This document shows, piece after piece, positions 1-12,903 of a DNA stretch of 64,000 nt. A program made the position numbers and the translations under genes. How positions within the stretch are numbered: the stretch's first letter is position 1; every line of letters starts with the position of its first letter. Source of the DNA: Cordia subcordata (Eukaryota; Streptophyta; Magnoliopsida; Boraginales; Cordiaceae); NCBI GenBank assembly GCA_028554755.1, contig JAPTOF010000014.1:6758001-6822000 (forward strand), in the 5' to 3' direction. Below the pieces are notes generated by a model that did no database searches, was not told the DNA's origin, and saw only the letters and a program-made list of their open reading frames with translations.

Positions 1-83
1 AACGCCGGGATAGTATTCTCTGAAACACTGTGTTGGCCCCTTGGCTAAGTGTTTGATTGGTGACCCCGGTAACCTACAATACA

Positions 84-2323
84 TTAACATTTAATTAATA
101 ATGATGTATTACGAATACATCCATAAAGTATTATAAATGAAACATACCCGTAAGTCGAGCAATGTTTCGGCCTACGTCTCCTTTCGGGATTTCTCGTCCC
201 CTTTGCCCTTGCTTTCGACGAATCTATAATATTGAATATTGTATTACCACTTGATCCTTCACCTCTCTCATTATTCAACTCCATCGACCAAAAGTCTTTA
301 GCAAGGGCAGTGAGCTTTATAATCCCGTCTTTGACCTGCTCGTAACCTTGGCTAGTTTTCTTGCCGCAGAACGTCATTTGATTCGACAATGACGTTAGTT
401 CCCCAGGCCGTGCAACCTCCACTTCGCTAGTTGAGTAATCGGACAAATTCTTATTGCATATTTGTTGACTGATATTTGTTGTCCAATGCTCATTGATGCA
501 AGAGGTTGGAAATTCATCGCATCTTTCACACTTTAACACATATGTCATGTGGGAGCATGGTATTCCATTAGACTCGAACATCAAATAGTCGCATGTCATT
601 TTGAAATCTTCTCGACTAAGCACAACTTGCCGAAAAATATTATCATTCTACTTCATTGCTAAAATATACCTAACATTCCCATTACCATTGTCAATTATCT
701 GGACATGCCACAACAAAGCCTGCAATTTAATCTACTCCTTCACCTAAAAAAAAACTTCCCTTGCAAAAATTGTGGAAGCGTGTCTCTTCAACGCTTGCAA
801 TTCAGTGCTTAGCATAGCTACTGTGTGGTTGGTCTTCACTTTCTCGACAATAGTTTTCACTCTTACACGCTCAATACCTCGATGGTAGTCCTTAATAAAT
901 TCAATTAACTTCTTATCACTGCCTAAATATTTGTTCAAGAAGGCATTCATCCCCTTGCAACGCTGTGTACTTTTCATCCACCCATAAAACTAACCTCGAA
1001 GGTATGCCTCAGCCCGCATATGTCTCTTTTCATAGACATTATGGACCCACCTATTATTTTCAAGCCTATATTGGGCAACCATACGCCTCAATGATCTCTC
1101 AAATTCTTCAATTGAACAACTGATTGACATGTAGTGATTGAAAACTCCATTGAAGTCCTTGATCTTTACATTGGTGCAAGCGTTGCGCTGAAGGTGCCAT
1201 TTGCATAACCTATGGCGAGCATTCGGTAACACGACTTCAATTCCCACATGCATAGATTTGTCACTGTCGGTTACTATAGACACAGGTCTCTTGTTGTTCA
1301 TTGCATCGACAAAGGTGCTTCACACCTATACATAAGATTCAATGCTCTTATTCTTAACAATAGCAACGCCGAATATACATGTGTTTTGATGGTTGTTTGA
1401 TCCGGCCAAAATAATGAGTGGAAATCTATACATGTTGGTCTTGTATATAGTATCAAACACTAACATGTCACCAAACACTCGAAATTCATCCCTCGATCGA
1501 CCATCAATTCAAAACAATTTGTCTTATCGATTTTCTTCGTCAACTGTGTACTAATAATAAAACCCAGGATCACAGTTTCCTTTCCCTTGCAAATAGCCAA
1601 GTGCAATATTTGCATCACCCTCCGAAGTTTCCTCACGCTTACCACGGCTCACAACATTATACAAATCTTTCCTTGTAAATCCAACGCCGTCGTACCCACC
1701 GGCCTCATTTGTGAACAGATTCATAATTCGGCTTAGGCTGATTCCAGAACAACGAATGGCATGAAGTTGATCCTGTGACCCTTGTCAGCACGTCGGTGGG
1801 AACGAAGTAGTGGGACGGCATATGTAGGGACTAACAGGTGATTATGCTGCTGCACAAAAGTAGTGACTACATAACAACTTATATTGCAATCATATTTGAT
1901 CCGAAGTTTGGCCTTGCAATCACATTTTTTCAAAGGCCTGTGCTCACGTTTTTTGTTTTCCGTCTCTAATTATTCCTTCTTACGTGAGCTAGCACACGAG
2001 CACGTAAATAATCTCACAACAACGTCGTGTTGATCATTTTTTTTCACGTTACACTTACGAATGCTAAACTCGTGGAGACGAGCATACATGTTGTAAAAAT
2101 TGTATACTTCTTCTTCTGACTCAAATGTGCGATTTAGGACATCTTTTTCGCTCATATTTTGTATTTCTTGTATCTCATTCTCAATGTTAGTCGCATACTC
2201 TATATTGTTTTCACTAACGTTATCCTTTATATGATTTTCACTTCCACCAACACTATTCTCAATATTATTTTCACCAACACTATCCTTGATGTCATTTTCG
2301 CCAAAATTCTCCACTTTCTTCAT
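84..2323 (-). pseudogene. FAR1-related sequence / MULE transposase-like gene, decayed
   Basis: Read on the minus strand, the pieces follow the order of the FAR1/FHY3/FRS family. An acidic, Asn-rich N-terminus leads into a FAR1 DNA-binding domain (1970-2323, continued at 1733-1933 with the C-x-C and Q-H-N-H zinc ligands). A central MULE-type transposase region follows (990-1645, including VTDSDKSM and RLCKWHLQRN). The C-terminus is SWIM-like (84-623, FESNGIPCSHM). These proteins are domesticated Mutator transposases that act as nuclear transcription factors, or the active transposases themselves. Here the reading frame is broken by several frameshifts and stops, and the first Cys-x-Cys pair of the SWIM finger reads C-D-Y, so a ligand is lost. 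It could be an old MULE or a dead FRS gene; I see no terminal inverted repeats. The stretch 624-743 lies between fragments of the same gene. Family call is firm; pseudogene status is inferred from the breaks. Confidence 0.85.
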
Positions 2324-4299
2324 TTATAGGCATGTTGATATTGATATTCATTTTTTCACATACAACCTAAAAGAGGGAAATCAATGCGTAACAAATTAGA
2401 CAAACAAGTAGAAAATTAAAATGATATATAAAGTTGTAGGATATTAATTATTAATTTTCCCCCCAAATAGAGTATAATATTCTATCTCACATTTTTTTGG
2501 ATTGAAATAATTTTATTCTTTCAAATTTCAAAATAAATATACTATTCTTGTTTCTAAATTTTCTCATTCAACTATTTCTCTTATTATATAAACCATTATT
2601 ATCCTTTTTTGTCGCATTTTACTATTATTATTACCAAAATTATTCTTTTCAAAAATCATCAATTAAAATTTATTAACTATTAATTAAGGCTAAAATTCTA
2701 TGCCTAATATTATTCATTTAAACTATATATAACGAATGTCATATAAGATAACATAATAAAAAATACATAATTAAGTTTTTTCACATACCTTCACGATTTT
2801 CGCTTTTTTTTCCACCAAAATTTGACACTGGTCTACTGCCTTTCTCTTCAATTCTTATTTATTTGTTGAATTTTTTTTAAAGTTTTGCCTTGCTAATACG
2901 ACTTGTAGTGTAAAATATTAGCTATAAATAACGTTTGAATTGCATTCGTCCAACACTAACGTGCTTGCATACTATTACCACACAGAAATATTAGCGCTGA
3001 TTTGATCCATGCATGGGAAAAGGGAAATTGTTGACAAGACAAAAGTTTGGCTAACATTAGTAAGTGCAAATTGGCAGGAAAATTCAGGAAATTCATTGGT
3101 AAGTGCAAATTGGCAGCTGGGCATATGGATTAAAGAAGAGGGGCAATATCGTCCGCCCCTTGGGGTTACAATGCAATAAGCAAAAACGGTAAAGCTTTGG
3201 CCACGAGTCGCGCGAATATTGGGACGTTTTGAACGTCCTGGAAGTTTTGTAGAATTTTCCTCTTATCATAACCCAAAACAGCACAAATCTCAAAGTTTGG
3301 TGGTTAGACTATGGAAATGAAACGAGGTCACAACCCTCGTTGGGGAAGTGGCTGCATGAACATGAAAGAAATTAAACGAGGAACTTACATAAATACTTTA
3401 AAGTACTTGTAAATAAGTTAATTAATATTTTTATTTTATTAAATACAATAAATAAATACAACAAATTCTTATCAATAAACTTAAAGTTTTAGATAAGATA
3501 ATAACTCTACTTTTGTATAATAGCCAATGTAATGAATTCAATTTTCAGTATTACTCATTTAAAAAAATATTAAATGAGGTAGTAACTCTAACCAGATCAT
3601 ATCTGCACAAGAGGGACGTATTAAACATAATACATAAATACATCAAACTCTTCTCTATAAATTTAAGTTTCTATGTGAGACCACTTAATTTCCTACATCT
3701 TTTTTAGTTCTAATTTTTAAAATCATTTAACTCTCGCTAGTAAAATATCCTGAACTCCCCGTATTATCGAGCCCGGCTAGTAGTGGACTGCGTCTTGCTT
3801 ACACTGCCAACAATCACCATTAACTATGAGCTAATTTGTGAAATCAATCAATCCAAATTACATATAAGTCGATCAAAAAGATGAGCTGAAAAATGTTCGG
3901 AAAATGTTGCCGTATTAGACATTGAATTATTTATCTTAAATTCAATTGAGAGTGTTAAACATAATTGCCATAAAAACAGAACTCCTTTTTCTTTAACTGG
4001 AAGGAACAATGCCGGGTTATATATATAACAATTAATTAAGTCTAGGGAATATATTATGCTTTTATTTTTAAGTAATAATAACAGTACATGAAAATTAATC
4101 AGTCACAATACAATAACCTAAAACCACAATTAGCTAAAAAGATTGTGTATTTATTAATCTCCCGATAAACATGTAACCATTTCTCTCGCTTCCTAATACA
4201 TTCACAGCTCATTTCAACAAGATAGGCATAAAAAGAGCTATAGGCATAAAAAGAGCTAGGAAGACACAATATTTCGGACAAAAGAGCGTAGCTCTGTGG
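2324..4299. other. AT-rich spacer, no gene
   Basis: The first 400 bases would be the promoter side of the dead FAR1-like gene. The rest is AT-rich DNA without a supportable reading frame. A short direct repeat of 18 bases (taagtgcaaattggcagg and a near copy) occurs at about 3060-3118. The 68-codon minus frame near 4099-4305 ends at the copia target site and resembles nothing I know. Confidence 0.6.
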
Positions 4300-4304
4300 G
4301 AGCA
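4300..4304. repeat. Target site duplication of the copia element (left copy, GAGCA)
   Basis: The five bases before the left copia LTR are GAGCA. The same five bases follow the right LTR at 17468-17472. A perfect 5-bp duplication at 13-kb distance fixes both ends of the copia insertion. Confidence 0.92.
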
Positions 4305-4311
4305 TGATAAT

Positions 4312-4313
<2 letters not shown>

Positions 4314-4364
<51 letters not shown>
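4314..4364. repeat. (AT)n microsatellite inside the copia LTR
   Basis: About 24 AT units, near-perfect. It arose inside the LTR after insertion, because the partner LTR has a short A run at that spot. Confidence 0.9.
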
Positions 4365-4368
<4 letters not shown>

Positions 4369-4425
4369 TTGCTAAAAAAGGGTATCTTCTTTATTCATCA
4401 AATGTTTCTTATATAGAGAAAATTA

Positions 4426-4430
4426 CAACA
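4426..4430. repeat. Target site duplication of the gypsy element (left copy, CAACA)
   Basis: CAACA stands directly before the gypsy 5' LTR and again directly after the 3' LTR at 12704-12708. Removing the element plus one copy restores a continuous copia LTR. Confidence 0.95.
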
Positions 4431-5806
4431 TGATAAGTCCTAAATAAGCTTTTAATTCATAATTAATTGTGCTTAATTCTTGAATTAGATGCTCCTTAAT
4501 CGACCTTTTTAATGTAATTTTGCATGATCATGCTTAGGAAAAGATTATGGATGTATTATGCATGGATATAGAAGTTTTTGAACATGTTTGTAGCAGTTAA
4601 AGTTGACTTCGCCACGTGAAAAAATATTATTAATTTGCTACGCGGGTTTGACCAAGATTGACCAGGTAGAAGATATTTTTTCTGAATTTTTGGAAGGAAA
4701 TAGATTAAATATTAGAAGACTTTTTATTTTGTTAGAAATTATATTTAAGGCTTTTACTTTATTACTCTTTTTGGGTCAGGTTTCCTTATCCAACAAGAAA
4801 AATAGGTTAGGGTTTTTCTTATATATATATACCTCTTATATGCACTTTGGGAGAGACAACTTTAGCAGACAACTTTTAGCAAACAACATCAAATTTCTCT
4901 TCATTCTTTGGGCGAAACTCATGGACATGAAGTTCTAATTTTCTTTTCTAGCCAAGGATTAATCAATATTTCGGTTCATCAATTCCGTGAGATCTAATTG
5001 TTTTATCCCTTTCATGTTATTTTGATATTTGCGTATTTACTATTTCAAGAATTAATATTGTTCTGTGATTGTTTAATTTTGTGCACGGTTATTCAATTAC
5101 ATGATAATAGATAGCCAGTTAGATTAATTTAATTAATCTAAGTATAGTGGTAACCAAGTTTCCTATGCAATTACGAGATCTAAATGAGCAATTATTGTGA
5201 GAGTATTGACTTTTAGAATCAGGTCTTTCTAGATTTTTATTATTGTCATTAGATAGATCTTGCGGGCATCTCCGGGGATTAGAACATCTAATAGGTAAGG
5301 CGATAGCCAGAAAAATCATAGGAGATTTAAATCGTTATCAACTCTGTAAGGAAAGATGAGGTTATTAGGCCGAGCCAATAACCATAACTGATTTATTGAA
5401 ATAGTTGAAAGTATTTTTGCATCTAGGATCGGATTTGTTGACTGAAATTGCAATTGATTCCTTATGCTAGATTTTATTCTCGTTGATTTTCTGTTTTTCT
5501 AGCATTGCATTAATTTAGAATTGCATATCTTAGTCATTTTAATTTTTATTTACACTTTTTTATTTTCTAGCCGAATTGCTTGCCCACGCAGCGCGACCAG
5601 TGGTCTGGACAGTTTTATTAATTTTATTATTTCGCATTCAATTCCCCCCTTTTTTATTGCAACTTAGTTGATTAATCTACTTGGTACAATTAGCATAAAA
5701 TACACTCTCAATCCCCGTGGATTCGACCATGTTCTCATCATGTACTCTATTTAATTTTGCGAGGTAAGAATTGGAATATTATTTTTGGTGGTTTCGATGC
5801 CCATCA
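4431..5806 (+). repeat. Gypsy 5' LTR
   Basis: It is 1376 bp, from TGATAAGTCC to GCCCATCA. It is clearly homologous over its length to 11337-12703, with scattered substitutions and small indels. A possible TATA stretch lies near 4818-4832. Confidence 0.93.
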
Positions 5807-5853
5807 AATTTTGGCGCCATTGCTGGGGATTGTGCTGAAATTTTTGCCTTTTT

Positions 5854-8167
5854 ATGACAAGGTTAGCTTGTACAGGTGAGTTGCATTTTGATCCAGAGAT
5901 TGAAAAGACAACAAAAAGCTTGAAAAAAGAAGCAAAGTTGCGGAAATAACTTGAGAAACAAGCTGAAACATCACAAGCTTTGTCCGAATCATCTAGTGAG
6001 TCCAAAAAAGAAGAGAAGATGGCCGAAAATAATAGAATTGTACGTGAATTAGCCACTATCCCTTTGAATCAATCAGCTCTTTGCATTACTTATCCAGAGC
6101 TTAATGTCAATTTCGAACTAAAATCGGGATTAATTCGTCTTTTGCCCACTTTTCATGGGTTGGAGAATGAAAATCCACATAAACATCTCAAAGAGTTCCA
6201 TATAGTTTATTCAACTATGAGACCTAATGGTGTAACGAAGGACCAAATTAAATTAAGAACGTTTTCTTTTTCTGTGGCGGATGCAGCGAAAGAGTGGTTA
6301 TTCTATCTTCCATCCGGTTCCATGACTACTTGGGGAGATATGGCTAGAGCTTTTCTTGACAAATTCTTTCTAGCTTCTAGAGCCGCGGTAATTAGGAGGG
6401 AAATTTGTTCTATCAAGCAAAAGGATTCAGAGTTGCTTTATGATTATTGGGAGAGATTTAAGAGACTTTGTGCAAGTTGTCCCCAACATAGAATTTCTTA
6501 ACAGTCTCTTATCCAATATTTTTATGAAGGATTGCTTCTAATTGAGAGACGAATGATGGATGCCACTAGTGGAGGAGCAATCGTCGACAAAACACCTCGA
6601 GAGGCTAGAGATTTGATTTCTATCATGGCTGCAAATTCACAACAATTTGGAAATAGATACGAGCATTCAAAAAGAGTTAATGAGGTAAATGTTTCTTCCC
6701 TTGATTCAAAGTTAACTCAACTAACTTCTCTTGTTCAAAGTTTGGTTGCAGGTGGTAGTATTCCAATTCAAAAAGTTTGCAGAATTTGTGCCATGGCGGG
6801 ACACCCAATTGATATGTGTCCTACGCTCCAAGAAGAGGATCCACAACATGTTAATGCCATTGGAGGTTTTCTCGGTCCACCACAACAAAAATATGATTAT
6901 TTCTTGAACACATATAACCCAGGTTGGAGGGATCACCCAAACTTGAGTTATGGAGCAATGCCACAAAATTTTAATTCACCAAATTCGCAATATTTCTAGC
7001 CATGACCAGCCCCACCACTGGAGCCCATACCTTCAAATTCAGGTACTTCTCTTGAGGATATTGTGAAATCTCTTGCTCTTAACACTCAACAATTTCAACA
7101 GGAAACGAGGGCAAGTGTAAAGAATTTAGAGACACAAATAAGCCAATTAGCAACATCTGTAGGTAGGTTGGAGTCCCGTGGTAAATTACCTTCTCAAACA
7201 GTTGCTAATCCAAAGGAAAATGCATGCGGAATCACTCTGCGAAGTGAAAAAGAGCTGCTGGATAGCCACTATCAGACTAGACGTGGGCACGCAAAGTTGA
7301 CAGCACTTGAAATAGAGAAAAAAATCAAAAAAGAGGGAGCAAAACACGATGAAAAAATGGCGGGCAGCAATGAAACAGAGCTTAAAAATGGTATAGAGCT
7401 GGTGGTTAAGCCTCCTTTCCCCAACAAATTTGCAAAATCCAAAAAAGAGAAGAGAAGGAGATTTTCGAGCTTTTTCGCAAGGTTAAGGTAAATATTCCCG
7501 TACTTGATGCTATTAGGCAAGTTCCTCGAATTGCAAAGTTTCTAAAAGCACTAATAAAAAGAAGCTCGTTGGGAATGAAAAGATAAGTGTGGGGGAGAAT
7601 CTCTCTGCCGTGCTTAAAAAGAAGGATTTGCTTTCGAAATGCAAGGACCAAGGTATGTTCACTATTTCTTGTCAAATAGGTTTTCTAGGTATCAAGAAAG
7701 CTATGTGTGATCTAGGAGTGTCCATTAATGTCATGCCTAAGTCCATTTATTCTACTTTGAATACGGGACCTTGGAAAGTAGGACATTTGAAAGAAACAAG
7801 AGTTGTTATTCAATTAGCTGATAGGTCTTTGGTTTATCCTGAAGGTGTCCTAGAAGATGTTTTAGTGAGAGTAGATGATTTGGTCTTTCCTGCTGATTTT
7901 TATGTGCTGGATATGGAGGAAGATCTATCTTCCAAGTTTTGTGAAATTTTGCTAGGTAGACCATTCCGTAGTACAGCTAAAACTAAATTTGATGTGCACG
8001 AAGGTATTCTCACTATGGAGTTTGATATAGATATTATTAAATTTGATGTTTATAATCACATGAAAAATCCTAGTGAGGTGTCTTGTGTTTTTGCTTTAGA
8101 AACAGTTGATGATAATAAGGTAAGTGTTACTTCTTGTGAAAGTCCTACTCTTAAAAAGCCGAAATAA
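5854..8167 (+). pseudogene. Gypsy gag-protease remnant
   Basis: The frame opens at ATG 5854, about 25 bp after the primer-binding site. It is broken by in-frame stops at about 5947, 6499 and 6997, then by a frameshift near 7480. The fragment at 5980-6501 is a plant gypsy gag domain (FHGLENENPHKHLKEF, EWLFYLPSGSMTTWGDM). A CX2CX4HX4C zinc knuckle (CRICAMAGHPIDMC) codes at about 6778-6820. The frame at 7589-8167 is the retropepsin-like protease, with CDLGVSINVMP in place of the usual DLGAS-type motif and a later LLGRPF. Several stops look like single C-to-T changes. Known role: particle assembly and polyprotein cleavage; this copy cannot make either product. Confidence 0.9.
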
Positions 8168-8239
8168 TTTAAAAAGACTTTTACAGGTAGTACTAACTTG
8201 CAGGAATCAATTGCCAAGTAGAAAAATTAAGGGAAGCCA

Positions 8240-8449
8240 ATGAGAGAAATTCAAAGCCGATTGAATCCACCTATGGTGGACAAGAGGCGTGCATATAAGA
8301 AGTTACAACCCCAAGAGTTGGAGAAAAAGAAAAGCAATGCTCTTGATGTGACGAGCTTGAGCAATAACAAAGTCATCAAAGTTGATGGACACCGTTTACA
8401 GCCCGTCTATGAGAAAATTGAGCCAAAAAAGCCACCGGATAAAGCTTAG
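8240..8449 (+). pseudogene. C-terminal tail of gypsy pol
   Basis: The short frame ends with NNKVIKVDGHRLQPVYE. This resembles the extreme C-terminus of Athila/Tat-type pol downstream of integrase (form: FKVNGxRLKPF). It follows the protease by only about 70 bases, so about 3 kb holding reverse transcriptase, RNase H and integrase is gone. The sequence just after it (aaacaaaggcgcc ... gcaacccac, about 8478-8510) is also typical of the post-pol region of these elements. Confidence 0.65.
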
Positions 8450-11336
8450 ATGAATTGGTTATGTCGAGCTAACGATATTAAACAAAGGCGCCGGTGGGAT
8501 GCAACCCACAGAGTTAGAAATTCCAATTTTGAGTTTTCTAGTTAATTTTCAAATTTTTCCAATTTATTTTTATTTTTTTAGGAATTTTTCTTTATTTTTA
8601 TTTTTTTTTAATCTTTTTCTTCCTTGAGAATCCTAACTTTGGTCTAAATATGTTGTATGAAAGTTTTGATGTTTACAGGTAGGATTTGCTTTGGAATTTT
8701 GAAAAACCCACCACCTTCTTCCACCATAGCCATCACTCCAAACACCAAAATCACCCAAGATCTTCCAAACAAGGTATTTTGAAGTCTTTTCATGTTTTTT
8801 TTTTTCTTGAAATTTTTACATGATGAGATTTTGGAAATTTTGTGCTTCAAGAATGTGGTTGATGGACTTTGTGGCAATTTTGGAGGTTTTATGCAAACAT
8901 TAGGCATACTTATCATGAAAAACACATTTTTAACACCTCGGACAGATTTATTTTCAAATATTTGGGTATTATTTTGGCCTATAAATCATTGGAGTTAGAT
9001 GAAAAAATCTTTGATGCATACTTGCATTGCTTTTGGATAATTTTTGAGATGAAAATTGATTTGATTCATGATTGGGTTTAATCCGAACAGGAAGGAAGGT
9101 GTGTTTCTTTGTTTATGTAGATCAAAGCTAAAAAAATTTTTGATGAATCTCACTGAGTACCATGGCCCCACTTCGGATGAATGATAGCCGGTTCCACCAC
9201 CTCCCGCACCTCTTTTAAGGGAAGTTCTCTTATTTTTCCTTTTTTTCCCCTCAATTTTGTTTTACCTTTCTTTTATTTTATTGCTTTTTTGGTTGATGGA
9301 CTTTGTGGCAATTTTGGAGGTTTTATGCAAACATTAGGCATGCTTATCATGAAAAACACATTTTTAACACTCCGGGCAGATTTATTTTCAAATATTTGGG
9401 TATTATTTTGGCCTATAAATCATTGGAGTTAGATGAAAAAATCTTTGATGCATACTTGCATAGCTTCTGGATAATTTTTGAGATGAAAATTGATTTGATT
9501 CATGATTGGGTTTAATCTGAAAAGGGAGGAAGGTGTGTTTCTTTGTTTATGTAGATCAAAGCTAAAAAAATTTTTGATGAATCTCGCTGAGTACCATGGC
9601 CCCACTTCGGATGAATGATAGCCGGTTCCACCACCTCCCGCACCTCTTTTAAGGGAAGTTCTCTTATTTTTCCTTTTTTTTCCCCTCAATTTTGTTTTAT
9701 CTTTCTTTTATTTTATTGCTTTTTTTTCTTTACACATTGAGGACAATGTGCGTGATAAGTGTAGGGGAGGAATGCTTCGTTTTAGTCATTTATTTTGAGT
9801 ATTTTTGGTGTTTAGATGTGTTTTCAATGTGGTATATTGAGTCTTATGAATATATGTGTTTTAGTTAGTATTTCTTGAGTCTTTAAAAGAAAAAGAGAAA
9901 AAAAGGGAAAAATCAGAAAAATGACAAAAAAAAAACTTTTTGATTAAGTGTTTTGTAAAAATATTTTTTTTTTAGTCCATTAATGTCTCAGGTTTGACAT
10001 TTGTTTTTTTTTTTTCCTTTAAGTTTAGCTTTTTTAGAGTCAATCTAGTAAGTTTTTAAAAAAGCTCTTTTTGTCAAATTATTTTTCTTTTTACTCAATG
10101 TTCTTTTTTGTGAACTTGGCATTTCTCTTAGAAAAAGTCTAATCCCCATACTCGGGAAACTTGTTTTTGCAATGGTAAATTGGTACATGCGGTAAATTCA
10201 TCTCCATTGTATTTAGTTGTCTTTGATAGTTACTTTGAACACGCCGTGCTTGAACCTTGCTTAATCTTAACTTGGGCTAAAAATGTGCATGTGCTTAAAT
10301 TGAAAGCCAATGCTTAGTTTGAGTTTTATGTGTACTTGTCTTGATTTTTTTTTGTGGTAAAATTGTGAAAAAGTGCGTACCAAGGAAAGTTATGTCGGGG
10401 TTGAGGTCACTCCTGCAAAAGTGCTAAAAGTCAAATTGTGAAAAAAAAAGGTGCAAAAAAAAAGTAAAATAAAAGCACCTTTGTACTCCGCTGGTCTTCA
10501 AAAAAAAAAAAAGAAAAGAAAAAAGAAGGGGACCATGAATAGAGCTAAAAGTCACCTAGAATTGTGACCAACTGAGTAACCGGGGGCATTCATCACAAAT
10601 GTTTGTCATCGCGTAAAAAGGTTGAGTGACATTCTAGGCAAATTATTAAAGTTATGTATGAAAATGAATGAAAGCAGTTGAAGTGATCCGACCTTCCGGT
10701 AGCTGGGCTTAGGTACAAACTTGTTTTTTTTTTGAGAAAATTGTACATCGAGGCAGTGCTTTTGATTTCTCTTCTTTGCATTGGCATAATCATACTTGTC
10801 TGTAATCTTTGGTGTGTGCTTTAACTAGTGCGAGGTTCATTTACATAGTGTTCGGGTGCTATCCAGGTAACTTATACGTGTGGTGGTAATTATTTTGTCT
10901 TGCTAGAACTAACTTACCTTTGTTTTCCTTCTCGAGTTTCTTTGAGTTGTGGTGGAAGGACTTTTGAAGGTTTGTGTGCCTAAGTTTGCTTTGTAAGAAG
11001 GTTGAGTTATTTTGAAGCTTGGTGGAAATACAATATGTGGTCATGTTTTCTTGCTTAAAATTATTTGTTTTTGGGGGAATTTTTTTTTTTTTTTTTGCTA
11101 AAAAGTTGGGTTTTTGAAGGCTATTTGATTGAGTCAAGTCTTGTTGTTTGAAGTGCTGCATTCCTTGAATATGCTTGGAATTATTGCCTTATTTCTTGAA
11201 TAGGATTGTTTTTGGTTTGAAAAAGTTAGCATATAATCTTTACAAAGCTACATTCATGGTTGATCTCGCATGTGAAGTCTTTGTTTTCAATTGATTTCAT
11301 GCTTGACGGCAAGCATGGTCTAAGTGTGGGGGAATT
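8450..11336 (+). other. Noncoding 3' internal region of the gypsy element
   Basis: This is T- and A-run-rich sequence without coding potential between the pol tail and the 3' LTR. It contains a tandem duplication (8857-9724). A second purine-tract-like motif (gtgtaggggagg, about 9758-9769) follows a short hairpin-like stretch (acattgaggacaatgtg). The true tract lies at 11324-11336. Confidence 0.75.
8857..9724 (+). repeat. 434-bp tandem duplication inside the gypsy element
   Basis: Two head-to-tail copies start at 8857 and 9291, both with ggttgatggactttgtgg. They run through the same landmarks (gatagccggttccaccacc; tcttttaagggaagttct). Only a few substitutions and single-base indels separate them, so this duplication looks young relative to the decay of gag. 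Confidence 0.93.
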
Positions 11337-12703
11337 TGATAAGTCCTAAATAAGATTTTAATTCATAATTAATTGTGCTTAATTCTTGAATTGGATGCTC
11401 CTTAATCGACGTTTTTAATGTAATTTTGCATGATTGTGCTTAGGAAAAGGAGATGGATGTATTATGCATGGATATAGAACCTTTTTGGACATGTTTGTAG
11501 CGGTCAAAGTTGACTTCACCACGTGAAAAAATGCCATTAATTTGCTACGCGGGTTTGACCAAGATTGACCAAGATAGAAGATATTTTTTCTGGATTTTTG
11601 GAAGGAAATAAATTAAATATTAGAAGACTTTTTATTTTGTTAGAAATTATATTTAAGGATTTTACTTTATTATTCTTTTTGGGTCGAGTTTCCTTATCCA
11701 ACAAGGAAAATATGTTAGGGTTTTTTTTATATATATATACCTCTTATATGCACTTTGGAAGAGACAACTTTAGCAGACAACAGCAAATTTCTCTTCATTC
11801 TTTGGGCGACACTCATGGACATGAAGTTCTAATTTTCTTTTCTAGCCAAGGATTAATCAAGACTTCGGTTTATCAATTCCGTGAGATCTAATTATTTTAT
11901 CCCTTTCAAATTATTTTGATATTTGCGTATTTACTATTTCAAGAATTAATATTGTTCTGTGATTGTTTAATTTTGTGCACGGTTATTCAATTACATGACA
12001 ATAGGTAGCTAGTTAGATTAATTTAATTAATCTAAGTATAGTGGTAACCAGGTTTCCTTTGTAATTACGCGATCTAAATGAGCAATTACCGCGAGAGTAT
12101 TGACTTTTAGAATCAGATCTTTTTAGATTTTTATTGCTGCTGTTAGATAGATTTTGCGGGCATCTCCAGGGATTAAAATGTCTAATAGGTAAGGCGATAG
12201 CGAGAAAAATCGTAGAGGATTTAAATCGTTATCAACTCCGTAACGAAAGATGAGGTCATTAGGCCGAGCCAATAACCATAACTGATTTATCGAAATAGTT
12301 GTAAGTATTTTTGCATCTAGGATCGAATTTGTTGACTGAAATTGCGATTGATTCCTCAGGCTAGATTTTATTCACGTTGATTTTCTGTTTTTTTAGCCTT
12401 GCATTAATTTAGAATTGCATATCTTAGTCATTTTAATTTTTATTTATGTTTTTTTATTTTCTGGCCGAATTGCTTGCCCACGCAACTCGACCAGTGGTCT
12501 GGATAGTTTTATTAATTTTATTTTTTCGCATTTATTAATTCCCCCCTTTTTTATTGCAACTTAGTTAATTAATCTACTTGGTACAATTAGCATAAAATAC
12601 ACTCTCAATCCGCGTGGATTCGACCCTGTTCTCATCACGTACTCTATTTAATTTTGCGAGGTAAGAATTGGAATATTATTTTTTGTGGTTTCGACGCCCA
12701 TCA
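11337..12703 (+). repeat. Gypsy 3' LTR
   Basis: It is 1367 bp, the partner of 4431-5806, directly preceded by the polypurine tract and followed by CAACA. Confidence 0.93.
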
Positions 12704-12708
12704 CAACA

Positions 12709-12866
12709 ATTTTAGCTGAAAAATAGGAAAACGTGGACTATAGCTGCTGCAACAAAATAACAATAAAGAGTTGAACTAGGAGCTGAAATAGTGTTGCGTT
12801 ATTAACAATATTTCTTAACAACTTGTTGTGACTTAGTCATGCTGAGACTAAGTCAATACCTCAACA
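12709..12866 (-). repeat. Copia 3' LTR, proximal part (right of the gypsy insertion)
   Basis: It continues the split LTR after the CAACA duplication and matches 17290-17467 (for example gttgaactaggagctg and catgctgagactaagtcaat). It ends CAACA at 12866, next to the copia polypurine tract. Confidence 0.9.
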
Positions 12867-12903
12867 TTCCCTCCCTTAAACTAAATGTCTTCAGACATTC
12901 AAT

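Larger units (their letters stand above)
4305..4430 (-). repeat. Copia 3' LTR, distal part (left of the gypsy insertion)
   Basis: It matches the corresponding part of the right LTR at 17211-17286 (for example gggtatcttctt and catcaaatgtttcttata). It contains an (AT)n tract at about 4314-4364 where the right LTR has a poly-A run, so this copy is longer. Confidence 0.9.
4431..12703 (+). mobile_element. Ty3/gypsy LTR retrotransposon with internal deletion (non-autonomous)
   Basis: This is an 8.27-kb element bounded by CAACA duplications. The LTRs begin TGATAAG and end CCCATCA (4431-5806 and 11337-12703). A primer-binding site TGGCGCCATTGCTGGGG (5812-5828) fits tRNA-Asp, as in Athila/Tat-like plant elements. 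A polypurine tract GTGTGGGGGAATT (11324-11336) precedes the 3' LTR. Gag and protease remnants and the extreme C-terminal tail of pol are present, but no reverse transcriptase, RNase H or integrase. About 2.9 kb of AT-rich noncoding DNA follows. It would have needed enzymes from a relative to move (LARD or TR-GAG type). It sits inside the copia 3' LTR and so is younger than the copia element. Confidence 0.93.

Noticed and set aside
4099..4305. 68-codon minus frame before the copia element
   Set aside because: No similarity I can recognise and it runs into the target duplication; kept as spacer.
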